DNA of 64,000 bases from an uncultured Opitutia bacterium (GTDB taxonomy: Bacteria; Verrucomicrobiota; Verrucomicrobiia; Opitutales; Opitutaceae), in contig CAIOAO010000107.1 in the NCBI GenBank assembly GCA_903855985.1, positions 56,870 through 120,869 on the forward strand. Reading direction: 5' to 3'. Below are positions 45,332-55,199 of this stretch, piece after piece. Every line of letters begins with the position of its first letter. The first letter of the stretch is position 1. Position numbers and translations under genes: made by a program. The notes beneath the pieces were generated by a model that searched no databases, was not told the DNA's origin, and saw only the letters and a program-made list of their open reading frames with translations.

Positions 45332-46357
45332 ATGAATAGACGCGCTGTTGTGCATGAAATCCTGGCGCACCGGGCGCCGCCCTATGTGCCGTGGTCGTTC
45401 TCCTTCACGACCGAGGCGCGGGAGAAGCTGGAACGGCACTACGGCACGACCGACTTGGGGGACCGGCTGCAGGACCACCTGTTCTGGGCGCTGAATCCCG
45501 CCGGCACCTTTCAGAAAGTGGGCCCGCATATTGTGCGCGATCCCTTTGGCGTCGTTTGGGATCGCACGGTCGACCGGGACATCGGCGTGGTGGTGAACCC
45601 CCAGCTGGCGGCCCCGTCCCTGGCGGGCTACCGGTTCCCCGACCCCGGGAGCGGCGTCTTCTTTGAGGGAGTCCCCGAGATGCTGGCCGAACAGCCCGAC
45701 CGTTTCCGCATTTTTCCCATCGGCTTCTCGCTCTACGAGCGCGCCTGGACGCTGCGCGGGATGGAAAACCTGATGGCGGACTTCATCGACAACCCGGGGT
45801 TTGTGCGGGAACTGCTCCGGGCGATCGCCGACTTCAATATCCGCCAGGTGCGGCTGGCCCTGGCCCACGATATCGACGCGGTCTACTTTGGCGACGACTG
45901 GGGCCAGCAGCGCGGCCTGCAAATGGGCCCGGACCTCTGGTACGAATTCATCGAGCCGGAATTGGTGCGGATGTACTCGGTCGTGCGGGCGGCGGGCAAG
46001 TACGTCTTCATCCACTCGTGCGGCGATGTGGACGAACTGTTCGAGTCGCTGATCAACGACGGGGTGAACTGCTTCAATCCCTTCCAGCCCGAGGTCATGG
46101 ATGTCGCCGACCTGATTCCGCGCTACCACGGCCGGCTGGCCTTCCACGGCGGGCTCTCCACGCAACGGACTCTGCCCTACGGGACGGTGGCCGATGTGCG
46201 GAAGGAGACGGCGCGATTGATCGAGCTGGGCCGCAACGGCGGCTACATCCTGAGTCCCGCCCACGCCGTGGAAGGGGACGTCCCCTTGGAGAACATGCTG
46301 GCGCTCATCGACGAAGCGATGGCCCAGCCGGGTTTCAAACCCTCATCCCCCCGGTGA
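45332..46357 (+). CDS. uroporphyrinogen decarboxylase-family protein 1 (methyltransferase-like)
   Basis: A 341-residue protein of the UroD superfamily, which includes heme enzyme HemE and the corrinoid:coenzyme M methyltransferases (MtaA/MtbA). It is not HemE: the HemE N-terminal RQAGR motif is absent. At the zinc site of the methyltransferases it has H228-S-C230 (FIHSCGDV), but the third ligand position, Cys in MtaA, is His311 (LSPAHAVEGD). A metal site of H-C-H type is therefore possible. It is cotranscribed with the PhyH gene and followed by the LacI regulator. Confidence 0.85.
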   Translation: MNRRAVVHEILAHRAPPYVPWSFSFTTEAREKLERHYGTTDLGDRLQDHLFWALNPAGTFQKVGPHIVRDPFGVVWDRTVDRDIGVVVNPQLAAPSLAGYRFPDPGSGVFFEGVPEMLAEQPDRFRIFPIGFSLYERAWTLRGMENLMADFIDNPGFVRELLRAIADFNIRQVRLALAHDIDAVYFGDDWGQQRGLQMGPDLWYEFIEPELVRMYSVVRAAGKYVFIHSCGDVDELFESLINDGVNCFNPFQPEVMDVADLIPRYHGRLAFHGGLSTQRTLPYGTVADVRKETARLIELGRNGGYILSPAHAVEGDVPLENMLALIDEAMAQPGFKPSSPR

Positions 46358-46387
46358 ACCCGCGAATCAGCCGGCCTTTGCAGGCTT

Positions 46388-46403
46388 TGTGCGCAATCGC
46401 ACA
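46388..46403. promoter_or_regulatory. palindrome upstream of the LacI-family gene
   Basis: TGTGCG-CAAT-CGCACA is a perfect inverted repeat with 6-bp arms, 48 bp before the LacI-family start. Its size and place fit an autoregulatory operator. I did not find an identical copy ahead of the other locus genes by eye. Confidence 0.45.
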
Positions 46404-46450
46404 CGTCCACCGCCGGAACGGGGCTTCGACATGCTTGCCACATCGCAATT

Positions 46451-47506
46451 ATGGCACATGAACGGGTGATGCCCGGCAGAGTAACGGTTCGTGATTTAGC
46501 CAAGGAAACGGGGTTCCATTTCACGACGGTGGCGAAGGCGCTGCGGGGCGACCCGCGCATCAAGCCGGAGACAGTGGCGGCGGTCAGTCTGGCGGCCGAG
46601 CGATGCGGGTACCGGCCCGACCCGATGCTCTCGGCCCTGTCCGCCTACCGTCATCGGCGCGCGACGGATTTTCGGGGCGTCGTCGGCCTCTTGACTCCTG
46701 CGCCCAACCAGGATCGCCCGGGAGCAAAGGGCCCGACGGTTCAAGTCTATCAGGACCTCAAGGCCCATGCGAATCACTTGGGCTTGAAGATCGAGTGCCA
46801 CGATATTTGCAGCCCGGGACTGACCGGCAAGCGGCTCACGCAAATTCTTCGCTCCCGTGGCATCCAGGGACTGCTGCTGGCGCCGATTCCCAGTCCCGGG
46901 GCCTATCTGGATCTGGACTGGGAGCATTTCTACACCGTCGCCATTGGCTATTCCGTGATGCGGCCGACCGTCCACCGGGCCTGCTTTCATCAGGCGCGCT
47001 CGATGCGTTTGCATCTGAAGCACCTGCGGGCCCTGGGTTACCGCCGGATCGGCTTGATGCTCACCTGGAATGCGGATCTGCGCACGGACCACAATATCCT
47101 TGGGTCTTACCTTGCCGAGCAGCAGGAGCACCCGGAGGAAGTGCGGGTCCGCCCATTTCTGGGCGACGAGGGCGCGGCACGCACCGCCGTTGCCCAGTGG
47201 CTGGAGAGCGAGAAACCCGATTGCGTCATGACCACGGGGGCGCCGCACCTGGAGCTGATTCGGAGCCTCGGTTACAACGTACCGCGCGACATCGGAGTCT
47301 CCACCTATGCGTGGAGCAAGGCGCACCCGGAGATCGCCGGAATTGATGAGCGCTGGGACGCCCTCACGTCGACCGCCCTCGACTTGCTGATGGAACTGAT
47401 GGCCAAGAACGAATTCGGCCTGCCGACATTTCCGCGCTTCGCGCTGATTGAGGGCGTCTGGCGAATGGGGGCCTCGGTGCGCGGCGTCGCGCCCGACCAG
47501 GGTTAG
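46451..47506 (+). CDS. LacI-family transcriptional regulator
   Basis: A 351-residue repressor: N-terminal HTH VTVRDLAKETGFHFTTVAKALRGDPRI with the hinge region to about residue 70, then a periplasmic-binding-protein-like effector domain (GVVGLLTPAPN...; GIQGLLLAPIPSPGA). A second in-frame ATG 18 bp later (MPGRVTVRDL) would fit the family start better. Given its place, it probably senses a sugar from the locus and controls the UroD, lyase and transporter genes. It is convergent with the heparinase-like gene. Confidence 0.9.
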   Translation: MAHERVMPGRVTVRDLAKETGFHFTTVAKALRGDPRIKPETVAAVSLAAERCGYRPDPMLSALSAYRHRRATDFRGVVGLLTPAPNQDRPGAKGPTVQVYQDLKAHANHLGLKIECHDICSPGLTGKRLTQILRSRGIQGLLLAPIPSPGAYLDLDWEHFYTVAIGYSVMRPTVHRACFHQARSMRLHLKHLRALGYRRIGLMLTWNADLRTDHNILGSYLAEQQEHPEEVRVRPFLGDEGAARTAVAQWLESEKPDCVMTTGAPHLELIRSLGYNVPRDIGVSTYAWSKAHPEIAGIDERWDALTSTALDLLMELMAKNEFGLPTFPRFALIEGVWRMGASVRGVAPDQG

Positions 47507-47535
47507 CCCGGCGGGTAGGGTCAAGGTTGCTGGTG

Positions 47536-49833
47536 CTAGCGGGACTTGTCCGCCACCCGTCGAAAGGTGGTCACGAGGTCGAACCTTGTGACATGGCCGC
47601 TCCAGATCTGGAGGTGGTGGATGGGCTGATAATTGCAGTCGATCAGGTCGACGGTCTGCAGCACATATGTCGCCCACGGGGCGAGAATCTCCACCCGCTG
47701 GTCCCCCGCAGTGGCGAAGACGCGGCCTTTCGTTTGGACAAAGGGATTCGGGGAGTGGAGGTGGAAGGTGACGCGACCCACCGCGGACAGTTCTCCCTTG
47801 TCCGTCACCGACCACGCACTGGGGTCGCCGGCCTCGAAGCTCCGGCGGTAGTAGCGAAAACTATCGGCCCAAACAGACTGCAGGTCGATCGAGACGCTCG
47901 TCGCCTGAGTGTCGGTGCTGACGATGGGATTCAGTGCCTGCGTGGGTAGTTGTTGATCCAGCGGGGTGACCCCGTCCTTCGTCGGGACGAGTACATTGTG
48001 CATGTCGGCGCGTTTCATCGCCATCACGCGGGGATCCTCGTATCGGACGACGCCGCGATCCACAAACAAGGGCTCGTCGTCCAGCTCGATCAGCACCGCG
48101 CCCTTGTCGCGGTGGGCATGGTGCGGGTTGGCCTTGGACCCGTTGACCTGCCAGCGGAGACTACTGCCATTCGCCTCTATCCGGCCGGAAGCGATGCCGG
48201 TATGCTCCAGCACGTGGCGGCTGGAGGCCTGAGTTTGGTGAGGGAGGATTTCGCTTGGGCCGAGGATGAAGGCGTACAGGCCGGTGCCCCCGTAGTGCTG
48301 GATGTAGGAGAACGGCCGCTTTCTGGGCAGGCTGGACGCGAGGAGTCCGTTGAAGCGACCGTCGGGGTAGAGTTCTGCCAGGACTGCGATGCTGTCGGCG
48401 ACGATCTCATCATTCGCACAGTCGCCGTCCGGGACGAATCGGCCCGGGCGTCCGCAGGCCAACGCTTCGAAATAGTTTCCCACCTTGCCGATCGCTGCGG
48501 GAAGCAGGGCTCTCGCCGGCAGATTCCTGCGCCGGGCATAGGCGATAATCGGGACCAGTGTCACCTCCAGCGTGAGGGCGAGGTACATGGGCCCTTCATC
48601 GACCCCTCCGTCGGGCAGGATGTAGGAGCTCAAGTCCTGCCGCAGTTCGTCGCAGGCCCGATCCGCATATTTTCCCATTCTTGGCCAGAGAGTTTCCAAC
48701 AACAGCCCGCCCAGGACCCGCCCGCGACCGAACCAGGGGCCCTGGTTGATGTGATGCACCTGCTCGTATTTCGCCAAGTCCCGCTCAATGACGGCGAGTC
48801 CGTTGTCCCAGAGCTTGGTCGCGAACAACTCGCGCGCCCGGTCGGTTAACGTGCTCGCCAGCCAGTCGTACATCAGCGCGACGGCGGTCGAGTACATCTC
48901 CTCCAGAAAGCAACGGATGTCCCAACTGGAGCCCGGCAGGCGGCACTCTTCCGAGCAGGCCCACGACCGCGCATGCATGATGGCCAGCAGACATCGCACG
49001 GCCTGGCGAACCATGGCCATGTCGCGCTCCACGATCCCCACGAGCGCGAGGACGGGCCCGTCGAGGTAGAGCGCGGGCCGACCCCGTTCCCGGGCGCGAA
49101 TGTAGCGCTCATCCTGCCAGGGCAGGAAGTCGCCCACCGCGTCTTCGGGGGCGTATTTCATCGCGTTGGCGGCACGCTCGGTCAGCAGGTCCCAGGTAGG
49201 CTGCCACGCCGCCATCTTGCGCTTGGAACGCAGTTTTCCCCAGTGATCGCCGGCAAACAGGAGGCCGCAGGCGGGCTCATCCAGCTTCCACGTCTCCAGC
49301 GGCTTGATCCAGCCGTTCCATTCCGGGTCAAGGTGGCTCCGATTCCTGAGGATTTCGGCGCTTAGCGACGAATTTTGTACCCCGAGCCAGGCGAGACCGA
49401 TCGATTTTGGCCCCGGCTCCGTCGCCCCGAACACCAGACGGATGCCGTTCTGCAGTTCCGCCGGGAGCGGCACATCGACTTCCTGCCGCTGGTTGTTCCC
49501 CGCCCAAGGTTCGCCGGCGAGCGTCCATTCGCCCTTGCCGTTGAGCAGCTGGACCTGGGCGGTGACCCCAGAGGGCACAGTCAGGCAGCAAATGATGCGG
49601 TCGTAGGGACGGCTGGGCAGCCGCTGCCGGACCTCGAGAGTGGCGACCATGAGCCGCGGGTCGCAGTCGTCCCAGGTGACCACGGTCCAGCACCAGAAGG
49701 GCACCACCCGGGCGTTGACGGCCTGCCGGTGTTCGAAGGACGTCGGAATCAAGCCTGCGAGAAGCGGGTCATGAAACGGCGCGAAGATCGCCTCGGCCGG
49801 ATTGAGGGGATAGAGCATTGGGTCTGTCTTCAC
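47536..49833 (-). CDS. heparinase II/III-like polysaccharide lyase
   Basis: A 765-residue protein. The middle has an alpha-toroid-type helical region (QGPWFGRGRVLGGLLLETLW, LPDGGVDEGPMYLALTLE, with EHTG etc.), and the C-terminal half a beta-sandwich with the Heparinase_II_III motif around NPHHAHRDKGAVLIELDDE (H...D.G..L). Enzymes of this fold cleave uronic-acid-containing glycans (heparin, alginate, ulvan-like) by beta-elimination. No signal peptide is visible, so cytoplasmic action on oligosaccharides is likely. The start overlaps the upstream symporter's stop (ATGA). Last gene of the minus-strand operon. Confidence 0.75.
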   Translation of the reverse strand: MKTDPMLYPLNPAEAIFAPFHDPLLAGLIPTSFEHRQAVNARVVPFWCWTVVTWDDCDPRLMVATLEVRQRLPSRPYDRIICCLTVPSGVTAQVQLLNGKGEWTLAGEPWAGNNQRQEVDVPLPAELQNGIRLVFGATEPGPKSIGLAWLGVQNSSLSAEILRNRSHLDPEWNGWIKPLETWKLDEPACGLLFAGDHWGKLRSKRKMAAWQPTWDLLTERAANAMKYAPEDAVGDFLPWQDERYIRARERGRPALYLDGPVLALVGIVERDMAMVRQAVRCLLAIMHARSWACSEECRLPGSSWDIRCFLEEMYSTAVALMYDWLASTLTDRARELFATKLWDNGLAVIERDLAKYEQVHHINQGPWFGRGRVLGGLLLETLWPRMGKYADRACDELRQDLSSYILPDGGVDEGPMYLALTLEVTLVPIIAYARRRNLPARALLPAAIGKVGNYFEALACGRPGRFVPDGDCANDEIVADSIAVLAELYPDGRFNGLLASSLPRKRPFSYIQHYGGTGLYAFILGPSEILPHQTQASSRHVLEHTGIASGRIEANGSSLRWQVNGSKANPHHAHRDKGAVLIELDDEPLFVDRGVVRYEDPRVMAMKRADMHNVLVPTKDGVTPLDQQLPTQALNPIVSTDTQATSVSIDLQSVWADSFRYYRRSFEAGDPSAWSVTDKGELSAVGRVTFHLHSPNPFVQTKGRVFATAGDQRVEILAPWATYVLQTVDLIDCNYQPIHHLQIWSGHVTRFDLVTTFRRVADKSR

Positions 49834-51254
49834 GATGGGAAGGTCTGCGGCTCGCCTGCGGCGCGTCGCGCGCCCAGCTCGGCCTGGATCAGCTTTGTCG
49901 TGGCCTCGGTGAGGGGAAACCGGGTGGCCAGGAACAGGCTGAATAGGGAGCAGATCAGGAAGGGTCCAAAGCCGAACAGGCGGAGGTGCAGCTGGGTTCC
50001 CGATGATTGGGCGACGGCGGTGGGGACAAAGCCGGAAGCATTGATCAACGATCCGACTACCAGCACGGCCACTGCGACTTCGGCCTTGGTCAGGGCGGCG
50101 ACGATGGCATTGAACAGCCCTTCGCGCCGCGTTCCGTGCTGCAGCTCATCTAAGTCGCAGATGTCCGGCATGAGCGCACTGATGGCAATGCCCTGCAGGA
50201 AGCCCATGGGGGCGAGCAGCGCGACCGCCACGACCTGGGCCCACGGGTGACTAGGCTGGGTCAGGAGGATCACCGCGATGGCTCCCAGCACTCCGCAGGC
50301 CGCCCCCGCGATTAGCAGCCCTCGCTTGCCAATGTGGCGCCCCAGCGCCGGCGTGAGGGGCATGACGACCATGGACAACAGGGAAACTCCCGTGACCGAT
50401 CCGGCGGTGAGCGCCGCGCCTTGCGTCTTGTCGCCACCAAAGACGCAAAAGGTGTTAATGTAGAATAGCATCCCATTGAAGATCCACACCCCGAGCGCGT
50501 TTGAGGCGCGAATCATCAAGACGTACAGGAACGGCTGATTGCGCAGGGTCTCGCGCAGTCCCTTCCACAGATTCGGCCTCATTTGGACCGGCCGCACGAT
50601 CCGCTCGTGCGCGCGGAGGAGGGGGCCGGCACTGAACACCAGTATGACCGGGATGAGGGCCAGCGTGATGGCGCGCACGCCATTGAGTTCGCCACCAAAA
50701 AACGGCTTCAGCGCCAGCCAATAGAGCCACCCGGAGCCGAGGCCGGGGAGCAGACAGAACCACGAATTGATGGTCATGAGCTTGATTCTCTCGTGGTAGT
50801 CCTCGGTGAACTCGTAGCAGAGAGCTCCGTAGGGAATGTAGTAGACTGAAAAACTAATCCACAGGACGAGGTTGGTGACCGCGAAATAGGCGATCTTGGA
50901 GGTCTCGTCCGCCGCGGGTGAGATCCACCACATCAAACTCAGCGACAGGGCGCAGCCGATTGCGCCGATCGCGATATAGGGCTTTCGGCGGCCCCATTTC
51001 GATCGGGTCATGTCTGAAAAATGCCCGATCAGCGGATCCAGGATCATCCCCAGGATGCGTGGCAGCGTCACCGCCCAGGCCACGACCGCGGCATCCAGCC
51101 GATAGCAGGTCGTGAGGACTGGCAGAAGGAGCGTATTCAAGCACCCCATGACGATCCACGGGGTGGTGGAGCCCAGGCCCAGGAGCAGCATTCCGGGATC
51201 GAGGCTCAGCTTCCTTCGCACAGAGCCGAGAGCGGGCTTGAGCCGTGCGAGCAT
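49830..51254 (-). CDS. GPH-family sugar:cation symporter
   Basis: A 474-residue membrane protein with 12 predicted helices. The loop DPLIGHFSDMTRSKWGRRKPYI near residue 85 is the signature of the glycoside-pentoside-hexuronide (MelB/UidB) symporters. It carries monosaccharides or short glycosides, often uronides, across the inner membrane. It lies between the dehydrogenase and the lyase in one minus-strand operon, and is the probable inner-membrane partner of the TonB receptor. Confidence 0.88.
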   Translation of the reverse strand: MLARLKPALGSVRRKLSLDPGMLLLGLGSTTPWIVMGCLNTLLLPVLTTCYRLDAAVVAWAVTLPRILGMILDPLIGHFSDMTRSKWGRRKPYIAIGAIGCALSLSLMWWISPAADETSKIAYFAVTNLVLWISFSVYYIPYGALCYEFTEDYHERIKLMTINSWFCLLPGLGSGWLYWLALKPFFGGELNGVRAITLALIPVILVFSAGPLLRAHERIVRPVQMRPNLWKGLRETLRNQPFLYVLMIRASNALGVWIFNGMLFYINTFCVFGGDKTQGAALTAGSVTGVSLLSMVVMPLTPALGRHIGKRGLLIAGAACGVLGAIAVILLTQPSHPWAQVVAVALLAPMGFLQGIAISALMPDICDLDELQHGTRREGLFNAIVAALTKAEVAVAVLVVGSLINASGFVPTAVAQSSGTQLHLRLFGFGPFLICSLFSLFLATRFPLTEATTKLIQAELGARRAAGEPQTFPS

Positions 51255-51268
51255 GCGATTTCCAGGGC

Positions 51269-52174
51269 TCAGGCCATGTGCTCAATATTGCCCGGGACAA
51301 TTTCCCACTGCAGGGGCTGGCCGCTCTTCCAGCGGTCGAATTCCTCGATCACGCAACGGGAAAGCAAACGCGAGTCACGATCGAGAGCCCCGGCGATATG
51401 CGGAGTCAGCACGACGTTGGGCAAATCAAAGAGGAGCGACTCCGGGGCGGGCGGCTCGGGCTCGGTCACATCCAGGATCGCGGTCAGATCCGGGCGATCG
51501 CGGAGGGCCTCAATCATTTCGGTCTCGTGGATGACCATGCCCCGGGCCGTGTTGATCAGCGTGGCGCCAACCGGCATCGACCTCAGGTGCTGCCCCCGGA
51601 CGATCCGGCGGGTGTCACTGTTCGCGGGAAGGTGCAGCGAGACCACATCCGCCGCCGCGAAGGCCTCCCGCAGGCTGACCATCTCACTCACCCCTAGGCC
51701 GCGGGCCGTCTCCGGGCTGACGTAGGGATCATGGGCGATCACCCGGATGCCAAACGGGCGCAGTTTCTCGCAGACCGCCCGGCCTGACGCTCCGAGGGCA
51801 ATGACCGCGACGGTGGATCCGCAGACGCCGGAGGGGACCGGCAGGCGAGTGAACAGGCGCTGGCTGCGCTGGGCGGCTGCGCTCGAAAATCCCTGCTTCA
51901 GGCTGAAGAGTATGGCTCCGACCGTGTAGTTGGCGACGGACGCGCCGTTCACCCCCCATGCGCTGGAAACACGGATAGCCCTCTTCCAGACCGCGTTGGT
52001 GACAACGCCCTTGACGGATCCGGCGGCGTAGAAATAGGCGCGCAATTTCGGGGCCGCGGCTAGAAACGCCTCGTCAAGCACGGGGGAGTGCCAGCCGGAA
52101 AAAATGACTTCGACATCCGCCAACAGCCCGGGACGCGCGGCCAGCTCGTCGCGCGTCAGTGGCTCGGCCAGCAA
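51269..52174 (-). CDS. D-isomer-specific 2-hydroxyacid dehydrogenase-like protein, start unclear
   Basis: A 301-residue (from a TTG at 52174) NAD-dependent dehydrogenase. The dinucleotide fold VAVIALGASGRAVCEKLRPFG, the Arg of INTARGMVIHETEM, the Glu of DVTEPEPP and the His of LTPHIAGA form the usual catalytic set. Similarity clearly continues upstream: the frame encodes KTLIIVSPNYRNVYGDEEV before the TTG, but no ATG, GTG or TTG lies there; the codon where the family Met belongs (52256-52258) reads ATC. Either an odd start is used, or the N-terminus is lost. First gene of the minus-strand operon with symporter and lyase. Confidence 0.8.
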   Translation of the reverse strand: MLAEPLTRDELAARPGLLADVEVIFSGWHSPVLDEAFLAAAPKLRAYFYAAGSVKGVVTNAVWKRAIRVSSAWGVNGASVANYTVGAILFSLKQGFSSAAAQRSQRLFTRLPVPSGVCGSTVAVIALGASGRAVCEKLRPFGIRVIAHDPYVSPETARGLGVSEMVSLREAFAAADVVSLHLPANSDTRRIVRGQHLRSMPVGATLINTARGMVIHETEMIEALRDRPDLTAILDVTEPEPPAPESLLFDLPNVVLTPHIAGALDRDSRLLSRCVIEEFDRWKSGQPLQWEIVPGNIEHMA

Positions 52175-52619
52175 ATGGCTCCGCTCCCGGATGGCGGCGA
52201 CCTCCTCATCACCATAGACGTTGCGGTAGTTCGGCGAGACTATGATTAGCGTTTTGATGTGGAGGGCTCTTTCGTCTGGGGGCTGGTCGGAATTGCAATC
52301 GGAACAGGGGTAGGGTGCTCGGTGGCGGGCCGGTCGAAGGGCCGGAACCTGGCCGAAAGCGAAAAAGAACCGCCGACTCAGCTGGGCCCATGGAGTGTTC
52401 TGGCGCGCAGAGTAGCGACCAGAAGTTTATTCTACCTGTATCTACCCGACCGCGGCGCGGACGGTCGCAAAAGGGGCCGGCGGCGCCTTCCGGCCAATGG
52501 CATCGCGGGGCCCGGGCGGCGACATTGCTACTGGTAGAACAAGAAGCTCATTGCGGACTTTCCGTGGCGAAATCCAGACTCGTCCGGCAATCTTAGTTTA
52601 ACCCCATCCTGAACTACCG
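52175..52619. promoter_or_regulatory. 445-bp divergent gap between dehydrogenase and TonB receptor
   Basis: This gap lies between the divergent dehydrogenase and receptor genes and must hold both promoters. The first ~85 bp on the minus strand are still dehydrogenase coding sequence without a normal start. A 92-codon plus-strand frame (52259-52537) begins with a glycine-rich hydrophobic stretch but decays into Arg-rich nonsense; I do not call it a gene. No strong palindrome is evident. Confidence 0.5.
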
Positions 52620-55178
52620 ATGATTCGCATGAAATCCCCATCGCTCCTGTCCGCTCGCATCCGCGCCTGGATGCCTGTTGGTATCGCGGTTTGCCTAGCC
52701 GTTTCCAACGTCGCACGCGCCCAAGTGGCGCCTGCTTCGGCCGCAACCAAAGACGCCGCCTCCGAGGGCGTGATCCAAATGAATCCGTTCAACGTGACCA
52801 CGAGCCAAGACTTCGGATACCGCAAGCTTGGCACTGTGACTTCGTCGCGCACGGGCGAGTTGATTTCGCAGATGCCGCAGGCGATCGAGGTCATCTCGAG
52901 CGAGCTGCTCAATGACTTTCTCGCGAACAACGGCAATGCCGCCTTCCGCTATTCCTCCAGCGTGCAGGTCAGTGAAAACGAAGTGGGCCAGGCGGACGTG
53001 ATGAACCTCCGTGGCTTTGCGCTCCCGCGCTTCTACAACGGCGTCTCGCTGGCGAATTCGAGCAGCCTCGTGCCGGTCAACATTTGGGACAACATTGACC
53101 GCATCGAGGTCGTCAAGGGACCGGTGGGCCTCTATTATCCCAGTTCCACGCCGAACGGCGTCGCCAATTTCATCACCAAGAAGCCGGAGTTCATCAATGC
53201 GGCGTCCCTGGCCGCGACCTACGGAAGCTTCCAGTTCCAGAAGGTTGTGGTCGATGACCAGCACACGTTGCTCGACAACAAGGTGGGCATCCGCGTCGTC
53301 GCATCGGCGGGCAGCAAGGGAGAGGGCTATCACCTTGGCTCCCCCACGCGCTATACGTTCTTCTCGCCTTCCGTGACGATCCGGCCGTTCAAGAGTCTCG
53401 AGATCACGGCGGAGATGGACTACCTGCGCGAGCAGAACGGATATCAGGGCGGCGCCAATGCCTGGAACTATTCCTACAATCCGGACTGGCAGAAGTACCT
53501 CAGGAATCCGACGGCCCAGATGATCGCGTATTTTCAGAACAAATATTCGCTGGCCGACACCGCCGCGACGCTGGCCTTCATCCAGGCCCGCTGGTCTCCC
53601 CCGAACCAGGCGGTGGGCACCGCGCTGACGACCTGGAGCTCGGACATGCTCGCCATCACGGGCACCGCGCCGTTCCTCTACACCACCCAGAAGATCAACT
53701 GGTCCATCTTCTCGCCGTACGGGGACAAGTGGTCCGGTCAAAGCAACCAATCGACCTACGGCGGCTATACGCCCACGTACGAGGTGTCCGTGACCGAGAC
53801 GCCGCTGGAAGGGCTGTCACTTCGCTACCACTGGGTTCAGCAGACGACCAACCAGCAGTTTGTCCGGCAAATCATTGCCCCCAGCACCAACGGCTTTCGG
53901 CCGGATGGCCGGGTGAACACGCTCGATGCCGCGTCCGTCGCGATCCAGGGCATCAACAACGACGGTCGCTGGGCCTCCTCGGACACCCAGCAGGTTGACC
54001 TGCGGTACGAGAAGGAATTCTGGGGCGTGCACCACGAGTTCGGCGTCGGCGTGGAGTATTTGCGGAACAAGTCCGCCATCTGGGTCTACCCGGTGAACTT
54101 CGCCCTCGCGGGCACGGCCACCCTGCCCAACGGCACGTTCACGGGCGTGGATATCTACCACAACTATGACCCGTTCAGCGGTTCCCCCGTCCCGGACGTC
54201 TACAAGCTGGTGGGCGGAGCACCGACTCTGAGCGCGGGCAAGGTTAACCTGAATATCAACCACCAGGACTACCTGAGCTACCGGGCCTCGTTCCTGGATG
54301 ACCGCGTGCATGCGCTGATTGGCGTGAACCGTTACGTGGTCGACCCGAGCGGCCCGCTGAATACGCCACTGGGCAACCGGAACACGTCGGCCACCTACGG
54401 CCTCATCGCCGAGGTGACGAAGGGCATCTCCGTGTTCGCGAGCAAGAGCAGCTCCGTCCAGTTCACGAACCTGATGAGCGTGACGGGCGTCGGCGTCCTG
54501 CCGAGTGACAATGCGCACCCGCTCGACAACGAGAAGGGCAACGGGTTCGAGGTGGGCGTGAAGTCGACCTGGCACAACAATGAGTTGACGGGCACCTGCT
54601 CGTACTACGATGACACCCGCGACGGCGTGGTGACGGGCGACGTCCTGCGGAACCTCTCCGATCCCCGGAATGCGGTGGTCTCGGCCGTCCAGTTCAACGT
54701 CAACGGCGGACACTATGTCTCGCGCGGCGTGGACCTGGACCTGAGCTGGACGCCCAACGAGCGGTTCCAGATGCTCCTGAACTACAACCACACGATTGAG
54801 GCGATCATCACGTCCGACCCGTCGGTCAACCCGAGCACGCCGGGCACGCTGACTTACCAGCGCGAATTCCTGTATCCCCTGTCACATACGCCCAAGGATC
54901 GGGCGAATCTGGTGGGCAAGTACAACTTCGCGCACGGGCACTTCAGCGTGGGCGCGAGTATGCGCTACAGCGCGACCTACCTGATCTCCAACGGTAACAC
55001 TTCGCTGCTCTGGGTCCCGCAGCAGACCATGTTTGATGCCTTCGTCTCGTACCGCACCAAGGCGGGCAAGGTGCCGATGGAAGTGCGGCTCAACGCGACG
55101 AACATCTCCAACGTTCGCGACGACTATACGTGGGGCAACGGGCGCGAAGTCGCGGCGTCCGTGGTCTTCCACTTCTGA
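52620..55178 (+). CDS. TonB-dependent outer membrane receptor
   Basis: An 852-residue receptor. It has a signal peptide (to about residue 34, ARAQ), then IQMNPFNVTTSQDFGY, the N-terminal style of Opitutaceae TonB receptors, a plug domain (PQAIEVISSELLNDF; DNIDRIEVVKGPVGLYY), and a 22-strand-type barrel ending in the canonical aromatic residue (AASVVFHF). Energy-coupled uptake of a large ligand across the outer membrane is expected; given the neighbours, a glycan or glycoside, although the plug resembles siderophore receptors. It leads the plus-strand group with UroD2, the putative glycosidase and UroD3, but a terminator follows directly. Confidence 0.9.
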   Translation: MIRMKSPSLLSARIRAWMPVGIAVCLAVSNVARAQVAPASAATKDAASEGVIQMNPFNVTTSQDFGYRKLGTVTSSRTGELISQMPQAIEVISSELLNDFLANNGNAAFRYSSSVQVSENEVGQADVMNLRGFALPRFYNGVSLANSSSLVPVNIWDNIDRIEVVKGPVGLYYPSSTPNGVANFITKKPEFINAASLAATYGSFQFQKVVVDDQHTLLDNKVGIRVVASAGSKGEGYHLGSPTRYTFFSPSVTIRPFKSLEITAEMDYLREQNGYQGGANAWNYSYNPDWQKYLRNPTAQMIAYFQNKYSLADTAATLAFIQARWSPPNQAVGTALTTWSSDMLAITGTAPFLYTTQKINWSIFSPYGDKWSGQSNQSTYGGYTPTYEVSVTETPLEGLSLRYHWVQQTTNQQFVRQIIAPSTNGFRPDGRVNTLDAASVAIQGINNDGRWASSDTQQVDLRYEKEFWGVHHEFGVGVEYLRNKSAIWVYPVNFALAGTATLPNGTFTGVDIYHNYDPFSGSPVPDVYKLVGGAPTLSAGKVNLNINHQDYLSYRASFLDDRVHALIGVNRYVVDPSGPLNTPLGNRNTSATYGLIAEVTKGISVFASKSSSVQFTNLMSVTGVGVLPSDNAHPLDNEKGNGFEVGVKSTWHNNELTGTCSYYDDTRDGVVTGDVLRNLSDPRNAVVSAVQFNVNGGHYVSRGVDLDLSWTPNERFQMLLNYNHTIEAIITSDPSVNPSTPGTLTYQREFLYPLSHTPKDRANLVGKYNFAHGHFSVGASMRYSATYLISNGNTSLLWVPQQTMFDAFVSYRTKAGKVPMEVRLNATNISNVRDDYTWGNGREVAASVVFHF

Positions 55179-55199
55179 TGGGTTTGGAATGTATGGGAA

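Noticed and set aside
45332..46357. UroD1 as heme biosynthesis enzyme HemE
   Set aside because: The HemE N-terminal Arg motif is absent, no other heme genes are near, and the context is sugar catabolism.
52259..52537. 92-codon frame starting MEGSFVWGLVGIAIGTGVG
   Set aside because: The start looks like a membrane helix, but it overlaps the 5' coding part of the dehydrogenase and the rest is Arg-rich noise.
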